A stretch of 64,000 nt of DNA from Saprospiraceae bacterium (GTDB lineage: Bacteria; Bacteroidota; Bacteroidia; Chitinophagales; Saprospiraceae): assembly GCA_019187225.1 (NCBI GenBank), contig JABAQQ010000018.1:1-64000 (forward strand), given 5' to 3'. Position 1 is the first letter of the stretch. Every line of letters begins with the position of its first letter. Of this stretch, positions 43,978 through 53,866 are shown piece after piece. The position numbers and the translations under genes are program-made. The notes beneath the pieces are model-generated. The model saw only the letters and a list, made by a program, of their open reading frames with translations. It made no database searches and had not been told where the DNA came from.

Positions 43978-44958
43978 ATGCTCACCGAGCGTACACAAAA
44001 GATCCTCGATATTGCCCGTCAGACCATCCGCATCGAGGCCGAAACATTGCTTGCCCTGGCCGAAAGCCTCGACGACACCACTGATTTTCAGGCTTGTGTG
44101 GAAGCCATCGCCGCATCGCCGGGCCGGCTCGTGATCACCGGTATCGGCAAAAGCGCCATCGTCGGACAAAAAATCACGGCTACGCTCAACTCGACAGGCA
44201 CACCTGCCCTATATCTCCATGCTGCCGACGCTATCCACGGCGACCTGGGCATGATCCGGCCTTACGACCTCGTTTTGTGTATTTCCAAAAGCGGCGAAAC
44301 TTCGGAGATCAAAGTACTCGTACCGCTGGTTAAAAATTTCGGCAATCCTATTATTGCCATGACCGCCAACCGCCAAAGCACACTGGCCCGCCAGGCCGAT
44401 TTTGTACTTTGGACGCCGGTGGAACAGGAAGCAGATCCCAACAACCTTGCTCCCACGGCCAGTACTACCGCGCAAATGGCACTCGGCGACGCATTGGCAG
44501 TAGCTTTACTCGCGTATAAAGGTTTTTCGCCCGGCGACTTTGCCAAATTCCACCCCGGCGGCGCGTTGGGCAAACAACTTTACCTCCGCGTACGCGACCT
44601 CTATGCGTTGCACGAACGCCCGGCAGTGGGCCCTGATGCAACCCTGCACGAAGTCATCCTCGAAATTTCGTCCAAACGCCTCGGAGCGACTGCTGTGCTG
44701 GACGATAACGGCCACGTGCTCGGTATCATCACCGACGGCGATTTGCGGCGGATGCTCCAACGCAGCAACGACTTCTATCATCTTCATGCCCGCGATATCC
44801 TTTCGCCTGCTCCGAAATTTATTGCACCGGAAGCGTTGGCGGTGGATGCCCTGGCGCTGCTGCGCCAACATTCCATCACACAGCTCCTTGTGCTGGAAGA
44901 CGGGCGATACCTGGGGATGGTGCATTTACACGATTTGGTGCGGGAGGGGTTGGTGTAG
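43978..44958 (+). CDS. kdsD: Arabinose-5-phosphate isomerase (KdsD/KpsF)
   Basis: This 326-residue enzyme interconverts ribulose-5-phosphate and arabinose-5-phosphate, the first step towards KDO for lipopolysaccharide. The SIS domain (about 35-175) has VITGIGKSAIVGQKITATLN, LHAADAIHGDLGMI and the CISKSGETSEI sugar-phosphate loop. Two CBS domains follow (about 205-326; LGIITDGDLRRML, LGMVHLHDLVREG). This is the usual full-length family plan. The ATG at 43978 follows a perfect hairpin, and a strong terminator lies about 100 bp after the stop. No other KDO gene is adjacent. Confidence 0.93.
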   Translation: MLTERTQKILDIARQTIRIEAETLLALAESLDDTTDFQACVEAIAASPGRLVITGIGKSAIVGQKITATLNSTGTPALYLHAADAIHGDLGMIRPYDLVLCISKSGETSEIKVLVPLVKNFGNPIIAMTANRQSTLARQADFVLWTPVEQEADPNNLAPTASTTAQMALGDALAVALLAYKGFSPGDFAKFHPGGALGKQLYLRVRDLYALHERPAVGPDATLHEVILEISSKRLGATAVLDDNGHVLGIITDGDLRRMLQRSNDFYHLHARDILSPAPKFIAPEALAVDALALLRQHSITQLLVLEDGRYLGMVHLHDLVREGLV

Positions 44959-45060
44959 CAAGCGTTGCAGGGCTAACGCAGCGTCTGGATAAACTCAATT
45001 TCCCGTCGGGTATTGCGGTGAATTCATTCCCAAATAACCTCAAAGACAGCCCGCCAAATG

Positions 45061-45093
45061 TCCGCAGGCGGAAAACCGCTTGCGGATTTTTTT
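45061..45093 (+). terminator. Intrinsic terminator after kdsD
   Basis: TCCGCAGGCGG (45061-45071) pairs with CCGCTTGCGGA (45076-45086) around AAAA, with one G-T pair, and is followed by seven T. It ends about 75 bp before the YitT-like start. Confidence 0.8.
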
Positions 45094-45169
45094 CTTTTGT
45101 CGTTTGCCTCCATTTCTACAGCGGACTCACAGCATTTGGCCCACCCATATTTGCCATCAAGTTTTTTTA

Positions 45170-46177
45170 ATGTTCTCAATGGCTCACGCGAAATATCTTC
45201 GCCCGATGCACAGATTTTTGTATAAACTTCTCGTTCGCTCTGTCACCCGCCGCCTGGGCGATGCTTCTGCCATTATTGTTACACCTTACCGGGTGGCCAA
45301 AGAGTTTGTGGTGCTCAAAGTTACCGCGGGGTACTGGATGCGAAGTGCTTTTTTTGTCACGGCGGGAATTCTGTCGGCAGGTTTGGGATTAAAAGGATTT
45401 TTACTGCCCAATCACTTTATTGACGGAGGCGTTACGGGTATCTCGCTGATCGTCAATGCTACTACGAAAATTCCTTTGTCACTTCTGCTGGTGGTTATCA
45501 ATCTGCCTTTTATCCTGCTGGGCTTTTCACAAATCGGGCGTTCGTTTGCACTCAAGAGTATCCTCGCTATTTCGGGGCTGGCGCTGGCGGTCGCCATGAT
45601 CGAGTATCCGGTTGTGACTTTCGATAAATTATTGGTAGCGGCTTTCGGCGGATTTTTTCTCGGCGCCGGTATCGGACTGGCGGTTCGGGGCGGCGCCGTG
45701 ATTGACGGCACAGAGGTGCTCGCGATCTATGTCGGTAAAAAAACCGGCCTGACCATCGGCGATGTCATCCTGATCTTCAATGTAATGATCTTCTCCACGG
45801 CGGCTTATGTGCTTTCGATCGAAGCGGCTCTCTATTCCATGCTTACCTATATTTCAGCATCCAAAACGGTGGATTTTATAGTGGAAGGCATAGAGGAATA
45901 CGTGGGCGTTACTATTATTTCCTCCCACCATGAGGAAATACGACGAATGATCATTGGAAAAATACGGCGCGGCGTGACGGTGTATAGCGGAAAGCGCGGC
46001 TATGGAAAAAGCGGCGAAAAGCCGAACCAGAGTGACATCATTTTTACCGTCGTCACGCGGCTGGAAATCGCCAAACTCAAATCGGAAGTGGAAAAAATTG
46101 ACCCCAACGCTTTCGTGGTGATGACCAATGTATTGGACGCCAAAGGCGGGATGATCAAGCGAAGGCCGTTGAAGTGA
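45170..46177 (+). CDS. YitT family membrane protein (DUF161 + DUF2179)
   Basis: Five or six hydrophobic helices fill the first 230 residues, with the family signatures GLKGFLLPNHFIDGGVTGIS and GAGIGLAVRGGAVIDGTEVL. A soluble DUF2179 domain follows (VTIISSHHEEIRRMIIGKIR to NVLDAKGGMIKRR). The function is not established; some relatives affect envelope or metal traits. The start is uncertain. I chose 45170 (MFSMAHAKYLR) because a near-consensus -7 box (CATATTTG, 45144-45151) lies just upstream and earlier starts would lie in the kdsD terminator. 45206 is also possible. Confidence 0.83.
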   Translation: MFSMAHAKYLRPMHRFLYKLLVRSVTRRLGDASAIIVTPYRVAKEFVVLKVTAGYWMRSAFFVTAGILSAGLGLKGFLLPNHFIDGGVTGISLIVNATTKIPLSLLLVVINLPFILLGFSQIGRSFALKSILAISGLALAVAMIEYPVVTFDKLLVAAFGGFFLGAGIGLAVRGGAVIDGTEVLAIYVGKKTGLTIGDVILIFNVMIFSTAAYVLSIEAALYSMLTYISASKTVDFIVEGIEEYVGVTIISSHHEEIRRMIIGKIRRGVTVYSGKRGYGKSGEKPNQSDIIFTVVTRLEIAKLKSEVEKIDPNAFVVMTNVLDAKGGMIKRRPLK

Positions 46178-46190
46178 AGTCAATGTCCAT

Positions 46191-48527
46191 TTATCGCATC
46201 ACCGTCACGTTGCCTGAGTAGACACGCGTCACCCCATCCACGAACTCCACTTCCGCTACCCAGGCAAACACACCCGGCGACACATAACTTCCCCGAAAGG
46301 TCCCGTCCCATCCGTTCTGTTCGTCGTTGGCGGCCAGGCCATCGCGTTGAAATACCAGTTCGCCCCAGCGCGAATACACGCGTAAAATTCTGACTGTCAA
46401 TACTTCCGGTCCACCGTACACGGTGAATGTTTCGTTGGCGTCATCCTCGTTGGGGCTGAAGATGTTTGGCACATACACGTCGCGTTTGTCGAGCACGATC
46501 ACGGTCACGGTGTCAGTATCCGTGCAACCGCCGGGCGCCTCCACAGTCAGGGTATAGGTAGTGGTACGATAAGGCGAGGCGTCGGGTTGGGGACAATCGT
46601 AACAGGAAAGCCCCGGTAAAGGAGACCAGATGAACGTATCGAGCGGCACATTGAAATACAACTTGAACCGGACGCTTTCACCCAAATCCACCGTCAGGTC
46701 GGGCCCCAATTCAATTTCCGGGATCAGAGGAGTGAGAAATGTTGCGCTTTCAGCATACGTGCAGCCGTTGGCATCCCGGACGGTCAGCGTATATTGCCCC
46801 GGCGGCAGATCCGGGAATTCGGCATTGCTGCTGAAGCCATGTCCGGACAGGTTGAAGGCGAAGGGTGCGACTCCTCCTTCCGTCGTCATGACCCTGATGG
46901 AACCGGAATTCAAACCGTCGCAGCCGGGCTTGTCAAATTGGATATCGGCAGCCAGTTGTCCGGGCGCCTCCAGGTCTGCCTGTACCATCAACGTACAACC
47001 GCCGGCATCGGTTACGGTACACAAATAAGTGCCTGCATCGAGATGTTGCAGTTGTGCCGATGAACTGCCGTTGTTCCACAAAAACGAATATGGCGGGATG
47101 CCGCCTGAAGGAGTCAATACAAGTGCGCCGTCGGAGTTGCCAAAACAGGAAACCTGAAACCCGTTGTAATCTTTCAGTTGTACCTCACTTGTAAGAGCCG
47201 GCGGCTCGGTCACTTCGCCAAATAGCATCACGTCGTTGCCAAAGTTGTCTGAAATCGTAACAAAATAGATACCGGCAGGCAAATGGCCGACCGTTTCCAA
47301 ATGGCTCAGGCTCGTCAGTATTCCCGTCCCGGCAGGGTCGCCCGCACCCACACGCTCCCACGCATACTGGAACGGCGGTGTGCCATCGGCGATCGCAAAT
47401 TGTATCGATCCGCTGTTCTCTCCATAACAATTTGCAGGGTCGGCAACCAGATTGCCTTGAATTTCACAAATAACAACCTGCAAATCAAGATTTATCGTGC
47501 TGTCGCAGCCATTCGCGGCCGTCAGTATTTTTTGAAACTGCCCACTCTGGAAATATGCCTGCCCGCCGATGAACAGGCTGTCGCCGTCGCAAATGAACAG
47601 ATCGAGATCGGTAGTGGCAACAGGGCGTACTTCGAGGGTCACCCGCACAAGACTGTCGCAGCCTTCCGAACCCGTGTAGTGAAATTCATACACGCCTGCA
47701 TCGCACAGCAGGGTATCGGCAGTATCGAAACAATCGCCTTCGCATATCGCAGCTTCAATAAGGGTCGGTGAAATGCCCGTGACGACGACGGTTTGGCAGG
47801 CAGGTGCGGCGGTGTCGCAGGTGTTGGAGGCCGTGGCGCAGAGGTTGTATGTGCCGGGGGTGGCCCAGTTGACGACGACGCTTGTGTCCGGCCCGGCAGC
47901 GAAGGGAATACCATCGAGCGTCCATTCGAAGCGGGTAGCGCCCACCGGCGGATGAATTGTGTACAGGGAAGGCGTTTCAAGGCAGGCTTTCAGGTCGCCG
48001 GCAAGTGTGCCGGAAGTTGTCAGCGCCGTTACTTTGGTGGTGCCGTTCAATACATGGATGGTGTAATTGCACACATCGCCCATGCTGCCGTCCATCACAA
48101 AATAGTAGTATTGTCCCACCACAAGCGGGATCGTATTGGTAAAAATGCCCGTACCGTTATTCGGAATATCCGTGTCGCAATTGGACACCAGCTGAAATGA
48201 GTTGCAATCGAGGCTTCGGTAAATGCCGACTTCGAGTCCTTCATTCATTTGGCAATTGAACACCTTGACTTCGAGGGTCAGATCCGTACTGCCCGCAACG
48301 AACCCGATCCATTGCATGTGGTGAACGAAATTGGTGCAAAAACCAGGGGGGGCTTGTCCCTGCACCAGATCGTCGTTGATACCAGTGAAGCCATTGATAT
48401 CGCAGATGATGCACGCCTCATCGCAAAAGGAGGTCATTTCAGGAGCAGGTCCGCACGGTATGGGTTGGGAAAAAAGGACAGAGGCGGCGCAGAGGAGCAG
48501 GAAAGTCGTTAGTATGTTTTTCGTCAT
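46191..48527 (-). CDS. Gliding-type secreted protein with SprB-like repeats and type B T9SS domain
   Basis: The start at 48527 gives a signal peptide (MTKNILTTFLLLCAASVLFS) and 778 residues. An N-terminal domain rich in paired cysteines is followed by a PKD-like segment (VNWATPGTYNLCATASN), CxG-D-type repeats (CEGDCFDTADTLL, CDGDSLFIGGQAYF), and three SprB-like repeats (NCYGENSGSIQFAIADGTPP, SCFGNSDGALVLTPSGGIPP, GCDGLNSGSIRVMTTEGGVA). The C-terminus (DVYVPNIFSPNEDDANETFT to SGNVTVMR) is the gliding-associated type B sorting domain. It is probably exported by T9SS to the surface as an adhesin-like protein. It converges on the YitT-like gene with a 13-bp gap. Confidence 0.88.
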   Translation of the reverse strand: MTKNILTTFLLLCAASVLFSQPIPCGPAPEMTSFCDEACIICDINGFTGINDDLVQGQAPPGFCTNFVHHMQWIGFVAGSTDLTLEVKVFNCQMNEGLEVGIYRSLDCNSFQLVSNCDTDIPNNGTGIFTNTIPLVVGQYYYFVMDGSMGDVCNYTIHVLNGTTKVTALTTSGTLAGDLKACLETPSLYTIHPPVGATRFEWTLDGIPFAAGPDTSVVVNWATPGTYNLCATASNTCDTAAPACQTVVVTGISPTLIEAAICEGDCFDTADTLLCDAGVYEFHYTGSEGCDSLVRVTLEVRPVATTDLDLFICDGDSLFIGGQAYFQSGQFQKILTAANGCDSTINLDLQVVICEIQGNLVADPANCYGENSGSIQFAIADGTPPFQYAWERVGAGDPAGTGILTSLSHLETVGHLPAGIYFVTISDNFGNDVMLFGEVTEPPALTSEVQLKDYNGFQVSCFGNSDGALVLTPSGGIPPYSFLWNNGSSSAQLQHLDAGTYLCTVTDAGGCTLMVQADLEAPGQLAADIQFDKPGCDGLNSGSIRVMTTEGGVAPFAFNLSGHGFSSNAEFPDLPPGQYTLTVRDANGCTYAESATFLTPLIPEIELGPDLTVDLGESVRFKLYFNVPLDTFIWSPLPGLSCYDCPQPDASPYRTTTYTLTVEAPGGCTDTDTVTVIVLDKRDVYVPNIFSPNEDDANETFTVYGGPEVLTVRILRVYSRWGELVFQRDGLAANDEQNGWDGTFRGSYVSPGVFAWVAEVEFVDGVTRVYSGNVTVMR

Positions 48528-48664
48528 TGGTTGGATCAAAAAAGCTGCCGCATCCCTTCAAAACACAGACAGCCCGTACACAAGGGTTTGTTCATCAAAC
48601 TTTAACTCCCCTTTATACGTCGGTATTGACTCCCGCGTTGCGTCTCCAACCGGGATTTTATGTC

Positions 48665-49867
48665 TTATAGTTTTACTGCCCGGACCGCCGCCAGCGTTGC
48701 CAGCGAGAGACCCGCTACCATCGCAAACCCGACGTGCAGCCCGAATTTTTCCCCGATAAAACCGATCACCGGCGGCCCGGCAAGAAAACCGATAAAACTG
48801 AATGTGGCATACGTCGCCAGCCCCGCGCCCGGCGCCAGGCCCGGCACCCGTGCAGCGGCGTTGAATAAAATAGGGGCGCCCAATGCCACGCCTGCGCCCA
48901 AGATCAGAAAACCCAGTATCCCCATCAGCGGCGTCGGCGCTACAATAGTGATGAACAATGCAAATGCCGAACACAAGGCTGTGAACAACAACAGGTTGCG
49001 CTCGCCGAAGCGCGGTATCAGCACGTCGCCGGTAAAACGCATGGCCATCATCGTCAGGGAAAAACACGTGAAACCCAGCGCCGCGATTTGTTCCGGCGCC
49101 CCCAGCACATCGCGCAGATAAACGGCGCTCCAGTCGAAGGCCACCCCCTCGCTGAGGCTCACCGCCAGTCCGATAAAGATCATCATCAATAAGTCGCGGT
49201 TGGGCAGGATGAATTTCGAACCTTTGCTTTGTTCTTCCTGCTTTTCTTCCGGCACCTCGGCCAATGCCGGTCGCAGCCAGGCCAGCGTCGCTGCAATGAC
49301 CAATGCTGCCAATATACTCAGGTGTATCTGGGGCGCCACGCCCGTAGCGATCAACGCCGCCGCAGTACCGGAACCGACCATGCCGCCGAGGCTCCACATC
49401 CCGTGACAGGTGGACATGATGTAAATGCCGTCGGCGCGTTCGATGTTGGTGGCGCAAGTGTTCATCGCTACATTGACCAGGGCGACCGCGGCGCCCACGA
49501 GCACCAGGGCCGCCATCAAAGCCCAGCGCTCGGGCATCCATACGGGCAGCGCAAATGCTGCGGCCATTGCCAGCGTACCGCCCACCGTCGTGCGCGCCAG
49601 CCCGAAACGGGCGATGATGCCGGGTGAAAACGGGTTCATGGCCAGCAAGCCGATCGGCATGCCGAACAAGGCCAGGCCGAGTTGGGCGTCGTTGAGGCCG
49701 AGTGCCGTTTTGACGTGCGGGATATGCGCTACCCAGGAACCGAACATCAGGCTGTCGGCGGCAAAGGTGAGGCCGGTGGCGAGTGCCAGGCGGTGGTGGA
49801 AGAAGTGGCGGAGGTTGGTAATTACTTTGGTGAGGGAACGGGCGAGGAAGGAGGCGGAAGCGTTCAT
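48665..49867 (-). CDS. MFS transporter
   Basis: The 400 residues carry twelve predicted helices in two halves with the MFS loop motif (LGLALFGMPIGLLAMNPFSPGIIARFGLART, abbreviated here by its ends). A soluble loop of about 30 residues between helices 6 and 7 contains EVPEEKQEEQSKGSKF. It resembles the small-molecule/drug-proton antiporter branch that includes fucose-permease-like exporters. The substrate is unknown. It is divergent from the DUF3667 gene, whose start lies 63 bp away, and shows no operon partner. Confidence 0.85.
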   Translation of the reverse strand: MNASASFLARSLTKVITNLRHFFHHRLALATGLTFAADSLMFGSWVAHIPHVKTALGLNDAQLGLALFGMPIGLLAMNPFSPGIIARFGLARTTVGGTLAMAAAFALPVWMPERWALMAALVLVGAAVALVNVAMNTCATNIERADGIYIMSTCHGMWSLGGMVGSGTAAALIATGVAPQIHLSILAALVIAATLAWLRPALAEVPEEKQEEQSKGSKFILPNRDLLMMIFIGLAVSLSEGVAFDWSAVYLRDVLGAPEQIAALGFTCFSLTMMAMRFTGDVLIPRFGERNLLLFTALCSAFALFITIVAPTPLMGILGFLILGAGVALGAPILFNAAARVPGLAPGAGLATYATFSFIGFLAGPPVIGFIGEKFGLHVGFAMVAGLSLATLAAVRAVKL

Positions 49868-49930
49868 TTTGGCGCGAAATAACGGCTGAAAAACAATTTT
49901 CCAGGATTATTTTTCCGGCAAATTTCGGTT

Positions 49931-50779
49931 ATGGAAAAAGAAAAGGCGAAGAAGACCTGCGCCAATTGCGGTACCGAACTCGTCGGCAAATTCTGCCACA
50001 ATTGCGGCGAGAAGAAGGTGAGCCGCAAGGATTTTGCCGCCTCGAATTTCATTCAGGAGGTTTTTGAAAAATTCACTCATTTCGATTCCAAGTTTCTGCG
50101 CTCGTTTTGGTTGCTCGTTTCGCGCCCCGGTTTTCTGACGGCAGAATTTCTAAGTGGACGGCGAAAACCTTACTTGAAACCGCTCTCTTTGTTTTTCATT
50201 ATCAACCTGTTGTATTTTCTCAGCATCGGCGTCAACCGCGCCCGCACCTACGAAACGCCCCTGCGCGTTCAGTTGCTAAATCCTTACAGCCCTGTCGTGC
50301 AACAAATGCTGGACGAGCGTTTCGCAACCGCTACGGAGGAAGAAAGAAAGGATTTTGAAACAAGATTTGACCGGCAAAACCACACGCTTGCCAAGTCCAT
50401 GCTCATTCTAATGGTGCCGATTTTCGCAACGGTTTTGTGGCTTTTTTACTGGCGGCAGGGTTTTTACTTTGGCGAACATTTGGTGACGGCGCTACATTTT
50501 CAGGCTTTGTTGCTGGTGCAAAACATGGTGCTCGGTATTTTCCTGAAAAGCAGCCTGTTCTATGTGATTTTCGGCCATTTCTCGCATTCGAGCCTCGTGC
50601 ATGAAATTGTAGAGCCACTGTTTTGGGTCTGGCTCATCGCGTTTTTCACCTTGAAAACTGTCTATCGGGAAGGCTGGGTTAGTACAGTTTTGAAATCTTT
50701 TACCGCCACTTTGCTTTGGCTGCCGGTGCTGTTTTTGTACCGCTTTGTGGTATTTTTGGCGACGTTTTATACGGCTTGA
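49931..50779 (+). CDS. DUF3667 membrane protein with N-terminal zinc ribbon
   Basis: The 282 residues begin with CANCGTELVGKFCHNCGEKK, a C-x2-C..C-x2-C zinc ribbon. The DUF3667 signature (SRKDFAASNFIQEVFEKFTH to RPGFLTAEFLSGRRKPYLKP) follows, then four or five helices (LFFIINLLYFLSIGV, MLILMVPIFATVLWLFY, and others). The family is widespread in Bacteroidota and uncharacterised. It probably sits in the inner membrane with the ribbon in the cytoplasm. Confidence 0.85.
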   Translation: MEKEKAKKTCANCGTELVGKFCHNCGEKKVSRKDFAASNFIQEVFEKFTHFDSKFLRSFWLLVSRPGFLTAEFLSGRRKPYLKPLSLFFIINLLYFLSIGVNRARTYETPLRVQLLNPYSPVVQQMLDERFATATEEERKDFETRFDRQNHTLAKSMLILMVPIFATVLWLFYWRQGFYFGEHLVTALHFQALLLVQNMVLGIFLKSSLFYVIFGHFSHSSLVHEIVEPLFWVWLIAFFTLKTVYREGWVSTVLKSFTATLLWLPVLFLYRFVVFLATFYTA

Positions 50780-50833
50780 CATCGCTTTAAAAACGCGAGA
50801 GACTCGTTCCGCCGAGATGATATTGCACAAGAA

Positions 50834-51208
50834 CTATTCGAAGTCGTCATCGTCGAAAGAAAAAACACCATCGCCGTCACTCTTTTTCCCTTCAAACTGC
50901 CAGTTTTTTCCATCGTTCCAATCTTTTTTGCACAAAACGGTGTCCTTCGTGATTGAAATAATAGATTCGCCAATAATAGAAGTGTCGCTGGCAAACCGGT
51001 CTGTTGCGTATCCTAAACCGCCATCAGACCACAATATCAAAGATTCACCCGCATCAAGGATGTCTGTCTTTTGCCCGGAAGGGTAAACTTTAGTCGTTAC
51101 GACAGCTTTGCTTTGAGAAGCATTGCGCACGACCCAATCAATAGTATGCCCGGGGTCACAAGCACTAATGAATAAGGACAGGAAAGAGAACAAGAAGGCT
51201 TTTTTCAT
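50834..51208 (-). CDS. Small lipoprotein of unknown function
   Basis: The start at 51208 gives MKKAFLFSFLSLFISAC, a lipoprotein signal with the lipobox cysteine at 17, and 124 residues. The mature part has alternating beta-like segments and a very acidic C-terminus (SFDDDDFE). I do not recognise the family. It lies 56 bp after the thrA stop on the same strand and may be read through from it, without an evident functional link. Confidence 0.6.
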   Translation of the reverse strand: MKKAFLFSFLSLFISACDPGHTIDWVVRNASQSKAVVTTKVYPSGQKTDILDAGESLILWSDGGLGYATDRFASDTSIIGESIISITKDTVLCKKDWNDGKNWQFEGKKSDGDGVFSFDDDDFE

Positions 51209-51264
51209 AATGAAGCAGTTTTTAAGATTAGGTTGAATAACGCTAGAAACGGAAATTTCGCTGT

Positions 51265-53772
51265 TCACGCCATACCGATCACCTCGGCAAAAACGCCAGC
51301 CGCCGTCACCTCGGCCCCTGCGCCCGGCCCGCGCACCACGAGCGGGCGTTCGCGGTAGCGTTCGGTAGTGAACACCACCATGTTGTCGCTGCCCGACAGG
51401 AAATAGAAAGGATGGTTTTGGTCGTAGGGCAGAAGCGAAATGGAAGCGTGCGTTTCTTCTAATTTTGCTACAAAACGCAACACTTTGCCTTCTTTTTCGG
51501 CATTTTGCCGCAATTGTTCGAAATCAGCGTCATGTTTTTCGAGGGTCTCCATGAATTCTTCCACCGTGCGTACGGAAAGGCAGGCATGGGGCAGGATGTT
51601 CTCCACGCGAATATCGTTTGCCTCTAATGGCAGGCCGGTCTCGCGGGCGAGAATGAGCAGTTTGCGGCGCATATCTGCTCCGCTGAGGTCTTCGCGCGGA
51701 TCTGGTTCGGTGAGGCCGAGGCGCCTGGCTTCCTTCACGATCTCCGAAAACCGCGCCCCCGCCTGGAAGTTGTTGAAAATGAACGACAATGTGCCGGACA
51801 GGATTCCTTCTATTTTCAGGATACGGTCGCCCGAATGGATCAGGTCATTCAGGGTGGTAATGATGGGCAGCCCTGCGCCGACGTTGGTTTCATAGCGCCA
51901 CAGGGCGCCGCGTTTGGCGGCGATTTGTTTCAGCCGGCTGTATTGCAGATAAGACGAGGACGCCGCCACCTTGTTCGGGGTCGAGATGGAGATGCTGGCG
52001 TCGAGAATTTGCTCGTAAAAACCCGCCACTTCTTCGGAGGCGGTATTGTCGATAAAAATGGCATTGGGTAGGTTCAAGGTCTTCATTTTTTCCAGGAACC
52101 GCGGCATCGTGAATGGCTCGCCCGTGTCGAGCGCATTTTTCCATTCGTTCAACGACACACCTTCTTCTGAAAAAATCATCTTCCGGCTGTTTGCCAAACC
52201 CGCAATTTTGATTTCTAAATCCCTTTTTTCTTTCAAAAAGGCTGCTTGTGCGTGAATTTGCCGGAGCAGGGTGCCGCCAATCAAGCCGGTACCGACCATA
52301 AACAAGTGAAGCGTTTTGGTATCCGAAAGAAAAAATGCTTCGTGGATGGCGTTCAATGCCTTCGTTTCGTCCGCCGCGCTGATCACGACCGATACGTTCA
52401 ATTCGCTCGATCCCTGGGCGATGACCACCACATTGATGCCGTTTTTGCCCAATGCCTGGAACAAGCGGCCCGCCACTCCCGGCTGGTACCGCATGTTTTC
52501 GCCCACAATGGCCACCACGGCGAGGTCGTCCTCGATCTTCAGTGGCTCTACCAGATGTTCCCTGATTTCGTAAGCAAATTCTTTTTCGGCAGCATGTTGC
52601 GCCGGTTTCGCTTGTGCCGGCGACACCGCAAATGTAATGCTCGATTCGCTCGACCCCTGGGTGATGATAACGACATTGACTCCCGCCCGCGCCATCGCTC
52701 CGAACAACCGCGCCGCGATACCGGGCACGCCGAACAAGCCGGAACCCTGCAGGGTAAGCAAACAGATCTGGTTGATGGAGGAAATACCCGTAACTACGCT
52801 TCCTTGCACCTCCGGGGAGGAAAGGCTCGACCCCCCTCCGATTTGATTAGAGCTGCTTGTCTTCGTTCGGGCAGGAAGAGGAGCGTTTCCGATATATGTC
52901 CCTGTAAATGAAGGATTAAACGTGTTTTTTATGACCAGCGGGATGCCTTTTTCAAGTGCGGGGAGAATAGTGGGCGGGTAAATGACCTTGGCGCCGAAAT
53001 GGCTCATTTCCATCGCTTCGTGGTAGGTGATGGAAGGAAGGGTGAAGGCTTTTTTTACCCGGCGCGGGTCGGCGGTGAATACGCCGTCTACGTCGGTCCA
53101 TATCTCGATGGCTTCGGCGTCGAGGGCAGCGCCGAGGATGGCAGCGGTGTAGTCGGAGCCACCGCGGCCCAATGTGGTAGTGAGGCCATCCGACGTACTG
53201 CCGATGAAACCGGTGGCAGCCTGCACCTTTGGGTGTGCTGCGAAGTGTTCGCGTATGCGGAGGTTGGTTTCTGCAAAATCTACGCGGGCACTGCCGAAAT
53301 GCGCGTCGGTGCGCACCACTTCGCGGGTGTCGAGAAACTCGGTCGGGATGCCTGCTTGATTCATGACATGGGCGATGATAAAAGCCGAGTTGCGTTCACC
53401 GAAACTCACCACAAAATCCAAAGAGCGCGGCGAAACTTCGTGCAGGAGAAAAATGCCCTGCAACACGTTGCCCAACGCATCGAAGTTGGCGGCGAGGTGA
53501 TTTTCCACAGGTGGCCGATGAGCGGTTTCTATCAAATGTTCGATGGCTTCGAAATGCCGGTCTCGTACTTTTTCAAATACTTCGCGGTAGTGCTCGTCGC
53601 CTTTACCCGCTTTGGTCGCCATTTCGATGAGCGTGTCCGTCACTTTCGAAAATGCCGAAAAAACGACGGCGAAGTGTTCGCCGCGTTGATAATATTCTTT
53701 TAATATGTGAAGCAACCCTCGGATGGTTTCAGGCGTTCCAACGGATGTGCCGCCAAATTTTAAAACCTTCAT
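51265..53772 (-). CDS. thrA: Bifunctional aspartokinase / homoserine dehydrogenase
   Basis: The 835 residues match ThrA/MetL. An aspartokinase domain (about 1-290) has KFGGTSVGTPETIRGLLH, VVSFGERNSAFIIA and LGRGGSDYTAAILGAALDAE. Two ACT domains (about 320-465) follow (VVIITQGSSESSITFAVS, VVVIAQGSSELNVSVVIS), then a homoserine dehydrogenase with the NAD(P)-binding start HLFMVGTGLIGGTLLRQIH and EGILSGTLSFIFN. It catalyses the first and third steps from aspartate to homoserine. The start at 53772 (MKVLKFGG) is chosen because the kinase motif begins there; an ATG 18 bp upstream is also in frame. Unlike many thr operons, thrB and thrC are not adjacent. Confidence 0.95.
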   Translation of the reverse strand: MKVLKFGGTSVGTPETIRGLLHILKEYYQRGEHFAVVFSAFSKVTDTLIEMATKAGKGDEHYREVFEKVRDRHFEAIEHLIETAHRPPVENHLAANFDALGNVLQGIFLLHEVSPRSLDFVVSFGERNSAFIIAHVMNQAGIPTEFLDTREVVRTDAHFGSARVDFAETNLRIREHFAAHPKVQAATGFIGSTSDGLTTTLGRGGSDYTAAILGAALDAEAIEIWTDVDGVFTADPRRVKKAFTLPSITYHEAMEMSHFGAKVIYPPTILPALEKGIPLVIKNTFNPSFTGTYIGNAPLPARTKTSSSNQIGGGSSLSSPEVQGSVVTGISSINQICLLTLQGSGLFGVPGIAARLFGAMARAGVNVVIITQGSSESSITFAVSPAQAKPAQHAAEKEFAYEIREHLVEPLKIEDDLAVVAIVGENMRYQPGVAGRLFQALGKNGINVVVIAQGSSELNVSVVISAADETKALNAIHEAFFLSDTKTLHLFMVGTGLIGGTLLRQIHAQAAFLKEKRDLEIKIAGLANSRKMIFSEEGVSLNEWKNALDTGEPFTMPRFLEKMKTLNLPNAIFIDNTASEEVAGFYEQILDASISISTPNKVAASSSYLQYSRLKQIAAKRGALWRYETNVGAGLPIITTLNDLIHSGDRILKIEGILSGTLSFIFNNFQAGARFSEIVKEARRLGLTEPDPREDLSGADMRRKLLILARETGLPLEANDIRVENILPHACLSVRTVEEFMETLEKHDADFEQLRQNAEKEGKVLRFVAKLEETHASISLLPYDQNHPFYFLSGSDNMVVFTTERYRERPLVVRGPGAGAEVTAAGVFAEVIGMA

Positions 53773-53799
53773 GTGTTTTGATATTTTCAAATATTGTCA

Positions 53800-53807
53800 C
53801 AAAAGTA
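53800..53807 (-). promoter_or_regulatory. -7 promoter element before thrA
   Basis: On the minus strand TACTTTTG fits TAnnTTTG, 27 bp before the thrA ATG. No perfect -33 TTTG is found at the usual distance, so confidence is moderate. Confidence 0.45.
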
Positions 53808-53866
53808 GGGTCTTTAAAAACTGGCTCAGAGCCCATCTTCAAATCCGTTTCATAAGATCCAACGCT

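Noticed and set aside
51265-53772. Threonine-operon attenuator before thrA
   Set aside because: The leader is under 30 nt after the candidate -7 box and contains neither a Thr/Ile-rich leader peptide nor a terminator hairpin.
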